Shown in pieces: positions 18,781 to 27,963 of a stretch of 64,000 nucleotides of DNA; within the stretch, counting starts at the first letter, position 1; every line of letters begins with the position of its first letter. Origin of the DNA: Salsuginibacillus kocurii DSM 18087 (lineage in GTDB: Bacteria; Bacillota; Bacilli; Bacillales; Marinococcaceae). The DNA is taken from positions 1-64,000 of the forward strand of contig NZ_KB898627.1 of NCBI RefSeq assembly GCF_000377705.1. The letters are read 5' to 3'. Under the pieces are notes generated by a model. That model was not told where the DNA came from, made no database searches, and saw nothing but the letters and a program-made list of their open reading frames with translations. Position numbers and translations under genes: made by a program.

Positions 18781-19770
18781 ATGGATTCAGCAACTCACGC
18801 TGTAATGGGCGTAGGCCTTGGCGGGCTTGCAACCCTCGATCCCGTAGTCGGCCAGGATCCTGTTATGTTGCAAACTGTTATGATAGCAACCATCATAGGC
18901 TCCCAAGCTCCAGATTTTGATACCATACTTAAATTAAAAAACAATGCGATTTATATTCGCTACCATCGGGGCCCTACCCACTCCATACCTGCAGTGCTTG
19001 CTTGGCCGATTATACTCAGCCTCGCTCTCTATACAATTGTACCAGAAGCTAATTTGCTGCATTTATGGATGTGGACATTTCTAGCTGTCTTCCTTCATGT
19101 ATTTGTAGACATTTTTAACGCTTACGGCACTCAAGCCATCTCACCGTTTAACAAGCGCTGGGTTGCTCTTGGGGTTATTAATATCTTTGACCCGCTTATT
19201 TTTTTAAGTCATATCGCTGGTTTTATCTTTTGGCGTTATGGGGCGGACCCCGGTTGGACCTTTTTAATTCTATATTTGCTCCTGATCATTTATTATATCT
19301 TTAGATACCGGGCCCGAAACCGCGTAGTACGTCACGCCAAAAGGCTCCATCCCAATGCAACGCATGTTTTTATTTCTCCTACATTTAGATGGTCACTTTG
19401 GCATCTTGTGATTCGTACACGAGAAAGACTGCACGTTGCCGAATCAAGGAACGGAGCAATCAAATATTTTGAAAGTTATCCTTTTGAGCCTATCCCTGAT
19501 GATCCTGCCGTCAAAAAGGCTAAAGAAGACGACAATCTAGCCGCTTTTTTATCTTTCTCTCCAACCTATCGCTGGAGCAAACGAGAGTTAGACTCAGGAG
19601 TGGAAGTACGGTTTACCGACTTAAGATATCGAAGCAAAGGATACTATCCATTTATAGCAGTGGTACGATTATCTGACGAGTTGGAAATTCAGTCTTCCTA
19701 TACGGGTTGGATTTACAGCGATGAAACTCTCGAGAAACGTTTAGTACAATCTAAAAAAAAGCATAGCTAA
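18781..19770 (+). CDS. yfhP: YfhP-like membrane-bound metal-dependent hydrolase
   Basis: A 329-aa protein of the YbcI/DUF457 metal-dependent hydrolase family, matching B. subtilis YfhP. The start MDSATHAVMGVGLGG and the histidines and aspartates of IIGSQAPDFDTILKLK and YHRGPTHSIPA are characteristic and probably bind metal. About five transmembrane segments occupy residues 15-180, with a soluble C-terminal domain of about 150 residues. YfhP is reported as a negative regulator of yfhQ/fabL-region expression in B. subtilis literature, but I am not sure of this; its substrate is unknown. AAAGGAGGG precedes the ATG. Confidence 0.87.
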   Translation: MDSATHAVMGVGLGGLATLDPVVGQDPVMLQTVMIATIIGSQAPDFDTILKLKNNAIYIRYHRGPTHSIPAVLAWPIILSLALYTIVPEANLLHLWMWTFLAVFLHVFVDIFNAYGTQAISPFNKRWVALGVINIFDPLIFLSHIAGFIFWRYGADPGWTFLILYLLLIIYYIFRYRARNRVVRHAKRLHPNATHVFISPTFRWSLWHLVIRTRERLHVAESRNGAIKYFESYPFEPIPDDPAVKKAKEDDNLAAFLSFSPTYRWSKRELDSGVEVRFTDLRYRSKGYYPFIAVVRLSDELEIQSSYTGWIYSDETLEKRLVQSKKKHS

Positions 19771-19772
19771 TA

Positions 19773-20039
19773 TTAATCACGAAGCGACGAACCTTGATGT
19801 AAGAGTGAAAACTTTTGGTTTGTCGCTTCGTATTTATGAAGATAAGGCCCATATTGTTCTACCCATAGACGGACATAGCGCTCTGCCATTTCCGGTCCTT
19901 GATAAGACCTTCCTGCCCGGGCTCGCACACTTTCTACATCTTCCCACATACACTCTACCCAAGTCCTTGCCTGACTAGCTGAAAGCTGATCATTTCTACT
20001 TAACAGCACTTCTGTTAAAGTAGCTATTCGTTCTTGCAT
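19773..20039 (-). CDS. yfhJ: YfhJ family protein
   Basis: An 88-aa small protein of the YfhJ family, recognised by ASQARTWVECMWEDVESVRARAG followed by GPEMAERYVRLWVEQYGP. Function is unknown. The start at 20039 has AGGAGGTG upstream; the longer frame to 20132 is not needed. The final 15 residues are encoded within an inverted repeat (ACGAAGCGAC near 19787-19796 with GTCGCTTCGT near 19820-19829), so the C-terminal tail may have been altered when a terminator for the convergent yfhP arose. Only two bases separate the two stop codons. Confidence 0.85.
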   Translation of the reverse strand: MQERIATLTEVLLSRNDQLSASQARTWVECMWEDVESVRARAGRSYQGPEMAERYVRLWVEQYGPYLHKYEATNQKFSLLHQGSSLRD

Positions 20040-20162
20040 GAAAACACCTCCTGGATGCTTAATACATACTTTTTTCATGTGGACAGAGATGGTGAATCTT
20101 CTACCAACATCACCGTAAAGCGTTAAAACCATCTTTCTTAGTAAAGCCTTGCTAGAATCCTA

Positions 20163-20471
20163 TCACTTTTCTGCGAGCAATGAGATAGGGAGAGCTTCCA
20201 ACTCTTCAGCGGAATCACGGTAGCCCCAAGCAAATGTGCCATTCAAATAAGAAATGAGAAAAGTGGAGCCTTCCCCTATCACATTGTAAGTCGTTCCCGG
20301 TTTAAAGTCTGCTGGATTTAATAGGTAAGCTTGTGCCATCGTTTTTTTACGTTCATATACGGAGAATTCATTAATCATTCCCATCGCTTCCGCTTTTTTT
20401 GCTTTTTCATTGAGCTCTGCAATCTCAGTTTGTAATTCTTGCTCGTTCATTTGGCTGTATCTTTTTTCCAC
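20163..20471 (-). CDS. yfhH: YfhH family protein (DUF1811)
   Basis: A 102-aa protein very similar to B. subtilis YfhH: EKRYSQMNEQELQTEIAEL, then MAQAYLLNPADFKPG, and FAWGYRDSAEELEALPISLL near the end. The N-terminal half is a helical hairpin and the C-terminal half an SH3-like beta barrel. Function is unknown; it usually neighbours recX. The start is GTG at 20471 after GGGGGAAG. Confidence 0.9.
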   Translation of the reverse strand: MEKRYSQMNEQELQTEIAELNEKAKKAEAMGMINEFSVYERKKTMAQAYLLNPADFKPGTTYNVIGEGSTFLISYLNGTFAWGYRDSAEELEALPISLLAEK

Positions 20472-20557
20472 AGTACTTCCCCCAAAATGTATTATTTTCT
20501 TTATTATAACTTATCCCTATACTATCGTTAAAAAAAAGGCTGTTTTAGCAACCGGGG

Positions 20558-20710
20558 TTGGTAAAACAAAACCTAACAAAAGCAAGTGCTACGACGCCAG
20601 CAGCTAAAGATCCAGCAGGGTGGGTTTCCCTAGAGGGTACAAGTGTTGGCCGATCAAGAAGACACGGTAAGGTCAAACGAAGTGAAGCCCAAGCTGCTGC
20701 CTGTAAATAA
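20558..20710 (+). CDS. Possible 50-aa small protein, unrecognised
   Basis: A frame opening at TTG 20558 encodes a 50-residue basic peptide containing TKASATTPAAKDPAGWVSLE and VGRSRRHGKVKRSEAQAA. The composition (Ala, Gly, Lys, Arg, no hydrophobic core) resembles short spore-associated proteins of Bacillus, but I recognise no family. There is no convincing ribosome binding site, so it may be a fragment or non-coding. A weak hairpin follows at about 20710-20745. It lies between yfhH and recX, on the opposite strand. Confidence 0.35.
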   Translation: MVKQNLTKASATTPAAKDPAGWVSLEGTSVGRSRRHGKVKRSEAQAAACK

Positions 20711-20768
20711 GAGGGGACAAGAGGGCTCTCGTCTCTCTTCTTGCTAGCAGAAAAACTTGAACATGAGC

Positions 20769-21584
20769 TTATTCCTTTAAACGTCGTAAGATTTGCTCAA
20801 TCGCACCAAGAGGGTAACCTTTCCGGTATAATTGCTCTTTCAATTTAAGCTCGACTTCATTTGTGGTGTATTTTCGTTCTAACTTGGGTAACCGTTTCTC
20901 AGCTTCTAGCTTTAGAGCCTCAAGTTCTTGTTCTTTTACGTGATCCGCTTCTACTTCCTCAATTTCATGCAGTACTTCATTTGATAATGAAAGTGGAAAA
21001 CCTTTACGGGTTAACGCATCAATGGTCTTTTTTTTCCACACTTTAAACGAATCTTTTTGACGTTTGCCGTTTCGTTTTTGCACGATCTTATTGATTGTTT
21101 CATACTGCTCTTCAATCGAAAATTGAACCAAAGCCTCATCGATTATTGCTTGTGAAACTCCTTTTTGGAGTAAATCATCTTGAATTCTTACCGGGCCGTG
21201 ATCAGTCGTTCTTTTTTTTGTCCGCACGTAGGCTTTGGCAAACTCTACATCGTTAATATAGCCATATTCTTTTACTTTGTTGACAGCTTCCTCTATCACT
21301 TCTTCAGGATATTCTTTCGCTGCTAATTTTTGCTTCACTTCATAGGCTGAACGCATTTTATAACTTATTGTTTGCAAGGCATCATTTAGAGCTCGTCTTT
21401 TATAATCGTCTTGCTGCAGATTCTCTACCTCAAAGGCAGTAATCTCCATGCCTTTTCGGATCTGGTGTTTGACTAAAACATCCTCATCTAATCCAAAGCC
21501 AAAGCGCTCACCGTTTCCGTCATTAATATAAATATTATACCTATCAGCATTATTTTTTTGGGTAGTAATACGAGTAATTATCAT
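20769..21584 (-). CDS. recX: Regulatory protein RecX
   Basis: A 271-aa RecX, a modulator that binds the RecA filament. It is built of three-helix repeats: ALNDALQTISYKMRSAYEVK, LAAKEYPEEVIEEAVNKVKEYGYINDVEFAKAYV, GPVRIQDDLLQKGVSQAIIDEAL and a C-terminal repeat LKEQLYRKGYPLGAIEQIL. The length fits the long form found in Bacillus. AGGCC and GGG lie before the ATG. It corresponds to B. subtilis yfhG and lies between yfhH and yfhF as there. Confidence 0.93.
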   Translation of the reverse strand: MIITRITTQKNNADRYNIYINDGNGERFGFGLDEDVLVKHQIRKGMEITAFEVENLQQDDYKRRALNDALQTISYKMRSAYEVKQKLAAKEYPEEVIEEAVNKVKEYGYINDVEFAKAYVRTKKRTTDHGPVRIQDDLLQKGVSQAIIDEALVQFSIEEQYETINKIVQKRNGKRQKDSFKVWKKKTIDALTRKGFPLSLSNEVLHEIEEVEADHVKEQELEALKLEAEKRLPKLERKYTTNEVELKLKEQLYRKGYPLGAIEQILRRLKE

Positions 21585-21928
21585 AAAATCCCGGGCCTCC
21601 GTTTTATACTCACCTTATATAGTGTCACTTTAAGGCTAGAATGCCTTTCATGCAACAAAAAACCAAATCACTCATACGCTTTCAGATTAACCCCAGCCCT
21701 CACCGGGTAAAAGAAAAGTGAAGGCGTTTAATAGCTGCGCAGCACTCCTCTTAACCGCTGAGGAGACTGCTAAGTAGATTTTTCCGTTAAAGAAAAGTAA
21801 CATTTATTTTACATCGGGCCTTTAAAGAAACATAGCAATTGAAGATGAGGTATAAGTATGGTTGATAGCCTACTTATCATCATTATAACGTGCACAAAAA
21901 CACATAGAGCTTGAAAGGAGAGAACGGC
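21585..21928. other. Intergenic region between recX and yfhF
   Basis: These 344 bases hold the divergent promoters of recX and yfhF. I see a short hairpin with arms CTCCTC and GAGGAG at about 21747-21765, but no gene and no recognisable RNA. A GAAAGGAG ribosome binding site for yfhF lies at its right end. Confidence 0.5.
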
Positions 21929-22834
21929 ATGCATGTTGTCATATCTGGGGGCACTGGTTTTTTGGGCTCAAGGCTTGTAGAAACCTTAGCCGCTCACGGC
22001 CATTTTATTTCAATACTCACAAGAGACACCTCAACGAAGACAGACACTACCCATGTACAACACGTTGAATGGTTAGGGGCAAACACAAAGCCAGAGGAAG
22101 CTTTGCATAATGTCGATGCAGTTATCAACCTGGCCGGGGCCTCAATTAATGAACGATGGACCGCGAAGCACAAGGAAGCCATTTTACAAAGTCGCATAGA
22201 AGCTACCCGTGAGATTGTACGTTTAATGAAGGTTCTTCAGCCTGCACCTGAGGTTCTCATTAATGCTTCAGCCATGGGCTATTATGGCATTTCCAAAACT
22301 GCTATTTTTACAGAAGACAGCCCTCCAGTCCATGAAAATTTCTTGCAGTATGTATGTAAAAGATGGGAAGAAGAAGCAGAGGCAGCTCGCGAGCTCGATA
22401 ATGTTCGAGTAGTATTAGCGCGTTTCGGTCTTATTCTAGGAAGAGATGGAGGCGCTTTACCGCAAATGATTACGCCATATCGTTTTTTCGCAGGAGGACC
22501 TCTTGGTGACGGAAGACAGTGGTATTCATGGGTCCACTTGGATGACGCAGTGGAAATGCTAATTTATTCCATTCAGCACGAAAAAGCAGATGGTGCCATG
22601 AACGTAACAGCACCAGAACCTACGCGTATGAATGAATTTGGAAAAACTCTGGCAGAGGTCATGAACCGTCCTCATTTTTTGCCGGCTCCAGCTTTTGTGG
22701 TAAAAACCGCATTAGGCGAAATGAGCGTGCTCGTGTTAGAAGGCCAGAAAGTTCTTCCTACTCGTGCCGAAGCTTGGGGGTTCACCTTCCAGTACCCTGA
22801 ACTTCGCCCAGCGCTTCAAGATTTGTTGATTTAG
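21929..22834 (+). CDS. yfhF: YfhF-like NAD-dependent epimerase (SDR39U1 / TIGR01777 family)
   Basis: A 301-aa extended short-chain dehydrogenase. The cofactor motif GGTGFLGSRLVETLAAHGH is at the N-terminus, INLAGASINERWT near residue 72, and SAMGYYG near 117 with the catalytic tyrosine. The DUF1731-like C-terminal part shows NVTAPEPTRMNEFGKTLA. Its physiological substrate is unknown; a cell-division role has been suggested for relatives (SulA homologues). The start at 21929 has GAAAGGAG upstream; the frame from TTG 21911 lacks one. Confidence 0.9.
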   Translation: MHVVISGGTGFLGSRLVETLAAHGHFISILTRDTSTKTDTTHVQHVEWLGANTKPEEALHNVDAVINLAGASINERWTAKHKEAILQSRIEATREIVRLMKVLQPAPEVLINASAMGYYGISKTAIFTEDSPPVHENFLQYVCKRWEEEAEAARELDNVRVVLARFGLILGRDGGALPQMITPYRFFAGGPLGDGRQWYSWVHLDDAVEMLIYSIQHEKADGAMNVTAPEPTRMNEFGKTLAEVMNRPHFLPAPAFVVKTALGEMSVLVLEGQKVLPTRAEAWGFTFQYPELRPALQDLLI

Positions 22835-22899
22835 GACTTGTCACTGGTTGCCAAAACAGAGCTAAGCAATCATTAAAATTCTCATCTACCCAGTCAATA

Positions 22900-22932
22900 A
22901 AAACCAGCCACAAGAAACGGGGCTGGTTTAAT
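22900..22932 (+). terminator. Terminator after yfhF
   Basis: AACCAGCC (22902-22909) pairs with GGCTGGTT (22921-22928) across an 11-base loop and is followed by TAATTT. It fits the end of the yfhF transcript. Confidence 0.8.
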
Positions 22933-22938
22933 TTCCCT

Positions 22939-23117
22939 TAACGGACATGATGTACATTCTATACAAATCGAATTTTGTTGCCTGTTCCGGCCATAAGGTC
23001 CGCTATTTAGCCTCAAACTGAAAAACCTAATGCACGGCTTATTTAGTGGAATAAGTGTCTGTTATGCTCCTTGGAAGTGTTAAATGTATAAGAGGAAATA
23101 ACGGATTAGATATCCAT
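22939..23117. repeat. Cluster of four degenerate palindrome-like units
   Basis: Four short segments loosely fit the pattern TAACGGACAT-AGTGTCCGTTA: TAACGGACATGATGTACATT at 22939, CCGGCCATAAGGTCCGCTAT at 22987, AGTGGAATAAGTGTCTGTTA at 23045 and TAACGGATTAGATATCCATG at 23099. They recur every 48-58 bases in the 357-base gap between yfhF and glutamate dehydrogenase. The matches are imperfect and were found by eye. No gene is seen here. Confidence 0.35.
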
Positions 23118-23190
23118 GAGCTTCTTTAATACTTTTCATAGAAGCTTTTTCATTTAAAATCTATAAATACACTTCCTCCTTCAGCTGTCT

Positions 23191-24600
23191 TTAATACAGC
23201 TTTCCGTGCCGGTACATGAGGGTGACCAATCGTTCAATTGCTTGTTTATAACAAATGAAGCGGACAGTGTGACCTCCTAACCCATAAAAATATTCATCAT
23301 ACACTTTTTGAAAGGCAGAACGCATCTGTGCAGCCATTTCCTCTAACACTTTATCCTTATCATAAACCTCTGTCACCCTGCTCTGCTTCCACTCTAGGTA
23401 CGAAACGTGAACGCCGCCAGCGTTAGCCAATATATCCGGAATAATCATCTTGCCCTCTTTTTGCATATAACGGTCAGCTGCAACATTTATAGGGGCATTA
23501 GCTCCTTCCACTAATACATCGGCTTTTACAGCTTTCATGTTTTCTTCAGTGATCTGATCTTCAATTGCTGCTAAAACAAGAACATCAGTCTCCATTGTTA
23601 ATACCGCTTTAGCATCTAATATTTCCGCCTCCACGTCAGCTACAGCCAATTCTGCTTCGGTCTTTGGCAATTCATGCGATTCTCGGGCATACTGGTTAAG
23701 CTTTTCAATGTTCAAGCCTTCTGGATGATACAACGTAACGAATTGATCTGAAACAGCAAGAACTTCGTGTTTAACATTTTCATCCCAGTACGCTTCAAGC
23801 GCAGCTACGCTTCCTACATTCCCGAACCCTTGCACGTTAACTTTGATCGCTTCAGAACTAGCATGTTTATCTCGTAAACGTTGGATTGTCTCCAATTGGC
23901 TGCTTCGTTTGCTATTTAAATCGCGTTCACCATTTGTATAAGCTTTAAGCCATTCAGTTAACAAATACGTATAACTTAAAAACGTGCCAATGCCCGTAGA
24001 TTCCCTTCGGCCTTTGGCTCCACCCATTTCCTCACTTTTTCCAGTAAAGGCCCCGCTATAAGACTGACCTGGATGGATTGTTTTATATTCGCCTACCATC
24101 CAATCCATTATTCGTTCATCCGTGCCCATGTCAGGAGCTGGAATATCGTAAGTAGGACCAATCTCTGGCGTGAATCGCTGCACATATTTTTTACTAATTA
24201 AATTTAATTCTCTTTCTGAGTACTTTCTGGGGCTGACAAAAACTCCGCCTTTAGCCCCTCCGAATGGCAAACCATGCAAAGCATTCTTCAAGGTCATTAA
24301 GATCGCCATGTTTTCCACTTCTTCTTCGGAAACGTTCTCGCTAAAGCGGATCCCGCCTTTATAGAACCCGCTAATGTTATTGTGTTGTACTCTGAAGGCC
24401 GGAATTCTTTCAATGCCTCCATTTTCCCTGGAAACGCGTATGTAGCTCTTTATAATTTTATCAGTAGTCTTTAATATTTCTCCGGCCGATTGAACAATTT
24501 CTTCTCGTTTTGGTTGATCTTTCATGTTTAAAAAAGAGTTATCAGTGAGCAGACTGTCTATTACTTCCTGGATCAGCTCCTGTGTCCTCCCTTTATCCAT
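23191..24600 (-). CDS. Glutamate dehydrogenase family protein
   Basis: A 469-aa Glu/Leu/Phe/Val dehydrogenase, which interconverts glutamate and 2-oxoglutarate plus ammonia. The substrate segment GGIRFSENVSEEEVENMAILMTLKNALHGLPFGGAKGGV carries the catalytic lysines, and APDMGTDERIMDWM the conserved aspartate. The Rossmann domain has VQGFGNVGS near residue 254. It is about 40 residues longer than B. subtilis RocG/GudB, with an insertion after GAFTGKSEEMGGAKGRRES and an extended region near residues 225-250. AAGGAGG precedes the ATG. It could supply glutamate for osmoprotection together with ectABC nearby. Confidence 0.9.
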   Translation of the reverse strand: MDKGRTQELIQEVIDSLLTDNSFLNMKDQPKREEIVQSAGEILKTTDKIIKSYIRVSRENGGIERIPAFRVQHNNISGFYKGGIRFSENVSEEEVENMAILMTLKNALHGLPFGGAKGGVFVSPRKYSERELNLISKKYVQRFTPEIGPTYDIPAPDMGTDERIMDWMVGEYKTIHPGQSYSGAFTGKSEEMGGAKGRRESTGIGTFLSYTYLLTEWLKAYTNGERDLNSKRSSQLETIQRLRDKHASSEAIKVNVQGFGNVGSVAALEAYWDENVKHEVLAVSDQFVTLYHPEGLNIEKLNQYARESHELPKTEAELAVADVEAEILDAKAVLTMETDVLVLAAIEDQITEENMKAVKADVLVEGANAPINVAADRYMQKEGKMIIPDILANAGGVHVSYLEWKQSRVTEVYDKDKVLEEMAAQMRSAFQKVYDEYFYGLGGHTVRFICYKQAIERLVTLMYRHGKLY

Positions 24601-24678
24601 ATGAAGACCTCCTTATTTCATCCTTCTTTCGTTCCCCTAGATGAATTACCCTGTTCGTGGCTCCTTCAATCATCCAAT

Positions 24679-25578
24679 TTAACTACCTAGTAAAAATAAT
24701 AGCATCGTTATCGTGACCACACTTATTACCGTAGTAATCAAAGTAACACTAGAGACAAGCTCTGGCCGCGCCTCAAATTGAACAGAATACATAACGATTG
24801 TCGCTGCCGACGGCATAGCTGCAGAAACAATCAACACATTTGCCAGCATGGGGTCCATAGGCATCAATAAAGTAATTCCGAACGCAAGAAGCGGGGAAAT
24901 AAACAGACGTACCAATGTACTAAAAGTAACTAATTCCCATTCAAAGCTCCGCCATGGGATTAAGGCTAACTGCATACCCAAAATAATCATAACTGTTGGA
25001 ATAGCTGCTTCTCCAATAATGCCAGTAGTAAGCAAAAGAGGTGCAGGCACGGTAATATTAAAACCAATGACAAGCATTGCCGCGACAACTGCCCAGGTAA
25101 CAGGCATCATAAGCACTGTTTTTAATGCTTGACGGATACCGCTGCCCCCTCTTGCGGCATAATAAACGCCAAACACATTCATTATTACTGATTGAATAAC
25201 CATAAATGAAACGGCATATGCAAACCCTTCTTCCCCATAGGCAAATAAAATCAAGGGCGCGCCGAAATTACCTGCATTCATAAATGCAGTTGATAAAATC
25301 AGTCCGCTTTCTGTATCTTGAGAAAATTTGCGTATCATTGCGTACACCTTATTAATCACAATGAGCACAGCTAATAAAATGGCAGAAAAAATAAGCATAT
25401 ACATATACTGAATATCAATTGTAGTGTCATAAAACGTATCAAATACAAGCGCAGGTGTCATTACATAGAGCGCTACTGTCGACACCGGTTTAATATCAAG
25501 CATTTTGCGTTTTTGTAATATGTATCCTGTTACAAACACAAGCAGAACAGGGACCATGACCTCTAAAAATATCTCCAT
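24679..25578 (-). CDS. AEC family transporter
   Basis: A 299-aa membrane protein with about ten transmembrane segments, of the auxin efflux carrier family. It shows the duplicated AEC layout: MTPALVFDTFYDTT in the first half and PSAATIVMYSVQFEARPELVSSVTLITTVIS at the end, plus FMNAGNFGAPLILFAYGEEGFAYAV. Bacterial members often carry malate or other organic acids; the substrate is not determinable. The start at 25578 has AAAGGGGG upstream. It is 78 bases downstream of the glutamate dehydrogenase start and on the same strand, so it is the upstream gene of that pair. Confidence 0.88.
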   Translation of the reverse strand: MEIFLEVMVPVLLVFVTGYILQKRKMLDIKPVSTVALYVMTPALVFDTFYDTTIDIQYMYMLIFSAILLAVLIVINKVYAMIRKFSQDTESGLILSTAFMNAGNFGAPLILFAYGEEGFAYAVSFMVIQSVIMNVFGVYYAARGGSGIRQALKTVLMMPVTWAVVAAMLVIGFNITVPAPLLLTTGIIGEAAIPTVMIILGMQLALIPWRSFEWELVTFSTLVRLFISPLLAFGITLLMPMDPMLANVLIVSAAMPSAATIVMYSVQFEARPELVSSVTLITTVISVVTITMLLFLLGS

Positions 25579-25738
25579 AAAGTAACCCCCTTTGACGTCA
25601 AAGGCAGACGCAACCTTCATAATGCCACGAAATGTAAAAGGTGTATAGAGCGGAAACGACCAGTTAAATAAACAGTGCTTAGATTTAGTACATTTGCAAT
25701 ACCCTTTTAAAATCTCTTTATTTCTCTATGCATCTCCT

Positions 25739-25771
25739 CCTATCATCCCCTGTCACAATAGGGATGATAGG
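25739..25771. other. Perfect 11-bp hairpin in the divergent AEC/ectA intergenic region
   Basis: CCTATCATCCC (25739-25749) and GGGATGATAGG (25761-25771) are perfect inverted repeats around an 11-base loop. There is no T-run on either side. It lies about 160 bases upstream of the AEC transporter start and 280 bases upstream of ectA. It may be a leader stem or a protein-binding dyad. The remaining 25579-26049 sequence is AT-rich and carries no gene. Confidence 0.6.
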
Positions 25772-25982
25772 ATTTCTGACAATTCGAAAAAGAGCGGCAA
25801 ATGTTTCAAATCTGATGGAATCTGTAAGATATGCAAGCATTAAGCACAGCGTGTATGCTCAGCCACACTCAATGCCACTTCATAGAAATTAACCGGAATT
25901 AATCGCAAACAAAGCCATTTGAACTTTTCTAGTGACAACCGTATGATAAAAATGTGATTGCATTTAACCCGCTAATTTTGGG

Positions 25983-26007
25983 GTTTTGAGTTACTTTGCA
26001 CGTGGTA
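25983..26007 (+). promoter_or_regulatory. Candidate stress-type promoter of ectABC
   Basis: GTTTTG (25983-25988) and GTGGTA (26002-26007) are 13 bases apart and resemble the sigma-B pattern GTTTAA-N13-15-GGGTAT. They sit 43 bases before the ectA start. The match is imperfect and no good sigma-A promoter was found by eye, so this is a weak assignment. Confidence 0.3.
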
Positions 26008-26049
26008 CCTAAATTAGTGGCAATTAATTAAAACAAAGGTGGTAAAAAC

Positions 26050-26574
26050 ATGAATGCAAATACGGCAACGTTAACTCCTGAGGTAAAAGTTGAGACGTTG
26101 ACGTTCGAAAAGCCGACCGTTGAAGATGGAGCTCAAATGTGGGAGCTCGTAAAATCTGGAGGGCTCGATCTTAATTCTTCCTACAAGTACATTATGATGT
26201 GCGAATATTTCGCCGAAACTTGTGTGGTGGCAAAAGAAGAGGGCAAAGTGGTCGGATTTGTGACAGCATTTATCCCACCAGAGAAACCAGACACAGTATT
26301 TGTTTGGCAAATTGGTGTAGACAGTTCCCAACGAGGAAAAGGGCTTGCTTCTCGCATCTTGGATGTTTTACTTAACAGAGAAGCGTGTGAAGATGTGAAA
26401 TTCTTAGAAGCAACCGTAACACCGTCAAATGATCCTTCTCAGAATTTGTTTAGAGGGGTGGCAAAAAAGCACCGCACCAAATGCCGGGTGTCGGAATGCT
26501 TTGGGGAAGAGCTTTTCCCTGGTGAAGGCCATGAAGAAGAGTTAAACTTCCGGATTGGACCTCTCCGTAGATAA
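26050..26574 (+). CDS. ectA: L-2,4-diaminobutyrate N-acetyltransferase EctA
   Basis: A 174-aa GNAT-fold enzyme that acetylates 2,4-diaminobutyrate with acetyl-CoA, the second step of ectoine synthesis. It shows FEKPTVEDGAQMWELVKSGGLDLNS, the acetyl-CoA region VWQIGVDSSQRGKGLASRIL, and FLEATVTPSNDPSQNLFRG, all typical of EctA. It is the first gene of ectABC; ectB starts 56 bases later. Expression is expected to rise with salinity. AAAGGTGG lies before the ATG. Confidence 0.96.
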   Translation: MNANTATLTPEVKVETLTFEKPTVEDGAQMWELVKSGGLDLNSSYKYIMMCEYFAETCVVAKEEGKVVGFVTAFIPPEKPDTVFVWQIGVDSSQRGKGLASRILDVLLNREACEDVKFLEATVTPSNDPSQNLFRGVAKKHRTKCRVSECFGEELFPGEGHEEELNFRIGPLRR

Positions 26575-26630
26575 GTTGTTGAAGTAACGTTTAAAACCAT
26601 TACTAATAATTAAAGGAGTCAATAAACGAT

Positions 26631-27914
26631 ATGAATCGTAATGACATGAGCATTTTTGAAACGCGTGAATCTGAAGTTCGCAGCTATTGCCGTGGCTTTC
26701 CTACTGTATTTGATAAAGCAAAAGGGCACAAACTCTGGGATATGGATAATAAAGAGTATGTAGACTTCTTTTCTGGAGCCGGCGCCCTGAATTATGGACA
26801 CAATGATTCAAAAATGCAGGAAAAGCTTGTGGAATACATTACACAAGATGGAATTACTCATTCCTTAGATATGGCTTCCAAAGCAAAAGGAGAATTCCTC
26901 GAGACTTTTCAAGATGTCATTTTAGAACCTCGTGACATGGATTATAAAATCATGTTCCCAGGACCTACGGGGACTAACACAGTAGAAAGTGCGTTAAAGC
27001 TTGCCCGCAAGGCAACCGGACGCCAAAACGTCATCAGTTTCACGAATGGCTTCCACGGGATGACAATCGGTGCTCTTTCAGTAACCGGTAATGCCTTCAA
27101 GCGAAAAGGGGCCGGCATTCCATTAAATCACACTGTAACCATGCCATATGATAAGTACTTCGGTGACACTGGGCAACAACTAGAATATGTTGAGCAATTC
27201 CTCGATGACAATGGCAGTGGCGTTGATCTCCCGGCAGCGGTCATTTTAGAAACCGTGCAGGGTGAAGGCGGATTAAATGCTGCTAGTAACGAATGGTTAC
27301 AAGGCATTGAAAAGATTTGTCGTGAGCGCGATATCCTGCTCATTATTGACGATGTTCAAGCAGGCGTAGGCCGCACAGGTACATTCTTCAGTTTTGAGCC
27401 GGCCGGTATCCAACCAGACATTATCTGCTTATCCAAATCTATTGGCGGATATGGCTTGCCGCTTGCTCTTACTCTTATTGCTCCTAAGTATGATATTTTT
27501 GCACCTGGGGAGCATAATGGTACATTCCGGGGAAATAACCCGGCGTTTGTAACAGCAACAGCTGCTTTAGAGCATTGGAAGGATAACACTCTCGAGAAAA
27601 GTGTACAAGAAAAATCAACAAAAATCACGAACTTTTTACAGGAAATGATTGAAAAATATCCTGAACTTAAAGGTTCATTACGTGGACGTGGTTTCATGCA
27701 AGGTATTTTCTGTGATGTTGAAGGACTGGCTGAGAACGTAGCAGAGAATGCCTTTAAGCATGGGCTCATCATGGAAACGGCCGGTGCAGAAGATGAAGTC
27801 TTCAAACTCTTCCCACCAATTACTATTGATGATGCTGGCCTGCAAGACGGCCTAGACCGATTGCATGAGGCTATTAAAGATACTGTTCATAACAGCAACC
27901 TTGTAACTTCTTAA
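26631..27914 (+). CDS. ectB: L-2,4-diaminobutyrate transaminase EctB
   Basis: A 427-aa class III aminotransferase that makes 2,4-diaminobutyrate from aspartate-4-semialdehyde using glutamate, the first committed step of ectoine synthesis. It starts with [16 protein letters not shown], contains [54 protein letters not shown] and the PLP lysine in [22 protein letters not shown] lies before the ATG. It lies in the middle of ectABC, with 49 bases to ectC. Confidence 0.97.
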   Translation: MNRNDMSIFETRESEVRSYCRGFPTVFDKAKGHKLWDMDNKEYVDFFSGAGALNYGHNDSKMQEKLVEYITQDGITHSLDMASKAKGEFLETFQDVILEPRDMDYKIMFPGPTGTNTVESALKLARKATGRQNVISFTNGFHGMTIGALSVTGNAFKRKGAGIPLNHTVTMPYDKYFGDTGQQLEYVEQFLDDNGSGVDLPAAVILETVQGEGGLNAASNEWLQGIEKICRERDILLIIDDVQAGVGRTGTFFSFEPAGIQPDIICLSKSIGGYGLPLALTLIAPKYDIFAPGEHNGTFRGNNPAFVTATAALEHWKDNTLEKSVQEKSTKITNFLQEMIEKYPELKGSLRGRGFMQGIFCDVEGLAENVAENAFKHGLIMETAGAEDEVFKLFPPITIDDAGLQDGLDRLHEAIKDTVHNSNLVTS

Positions 27915-27963
27915 TTCAGTCTAAATAATGTAAATCCATCTAACAACTACTGGAGGCTTAACT

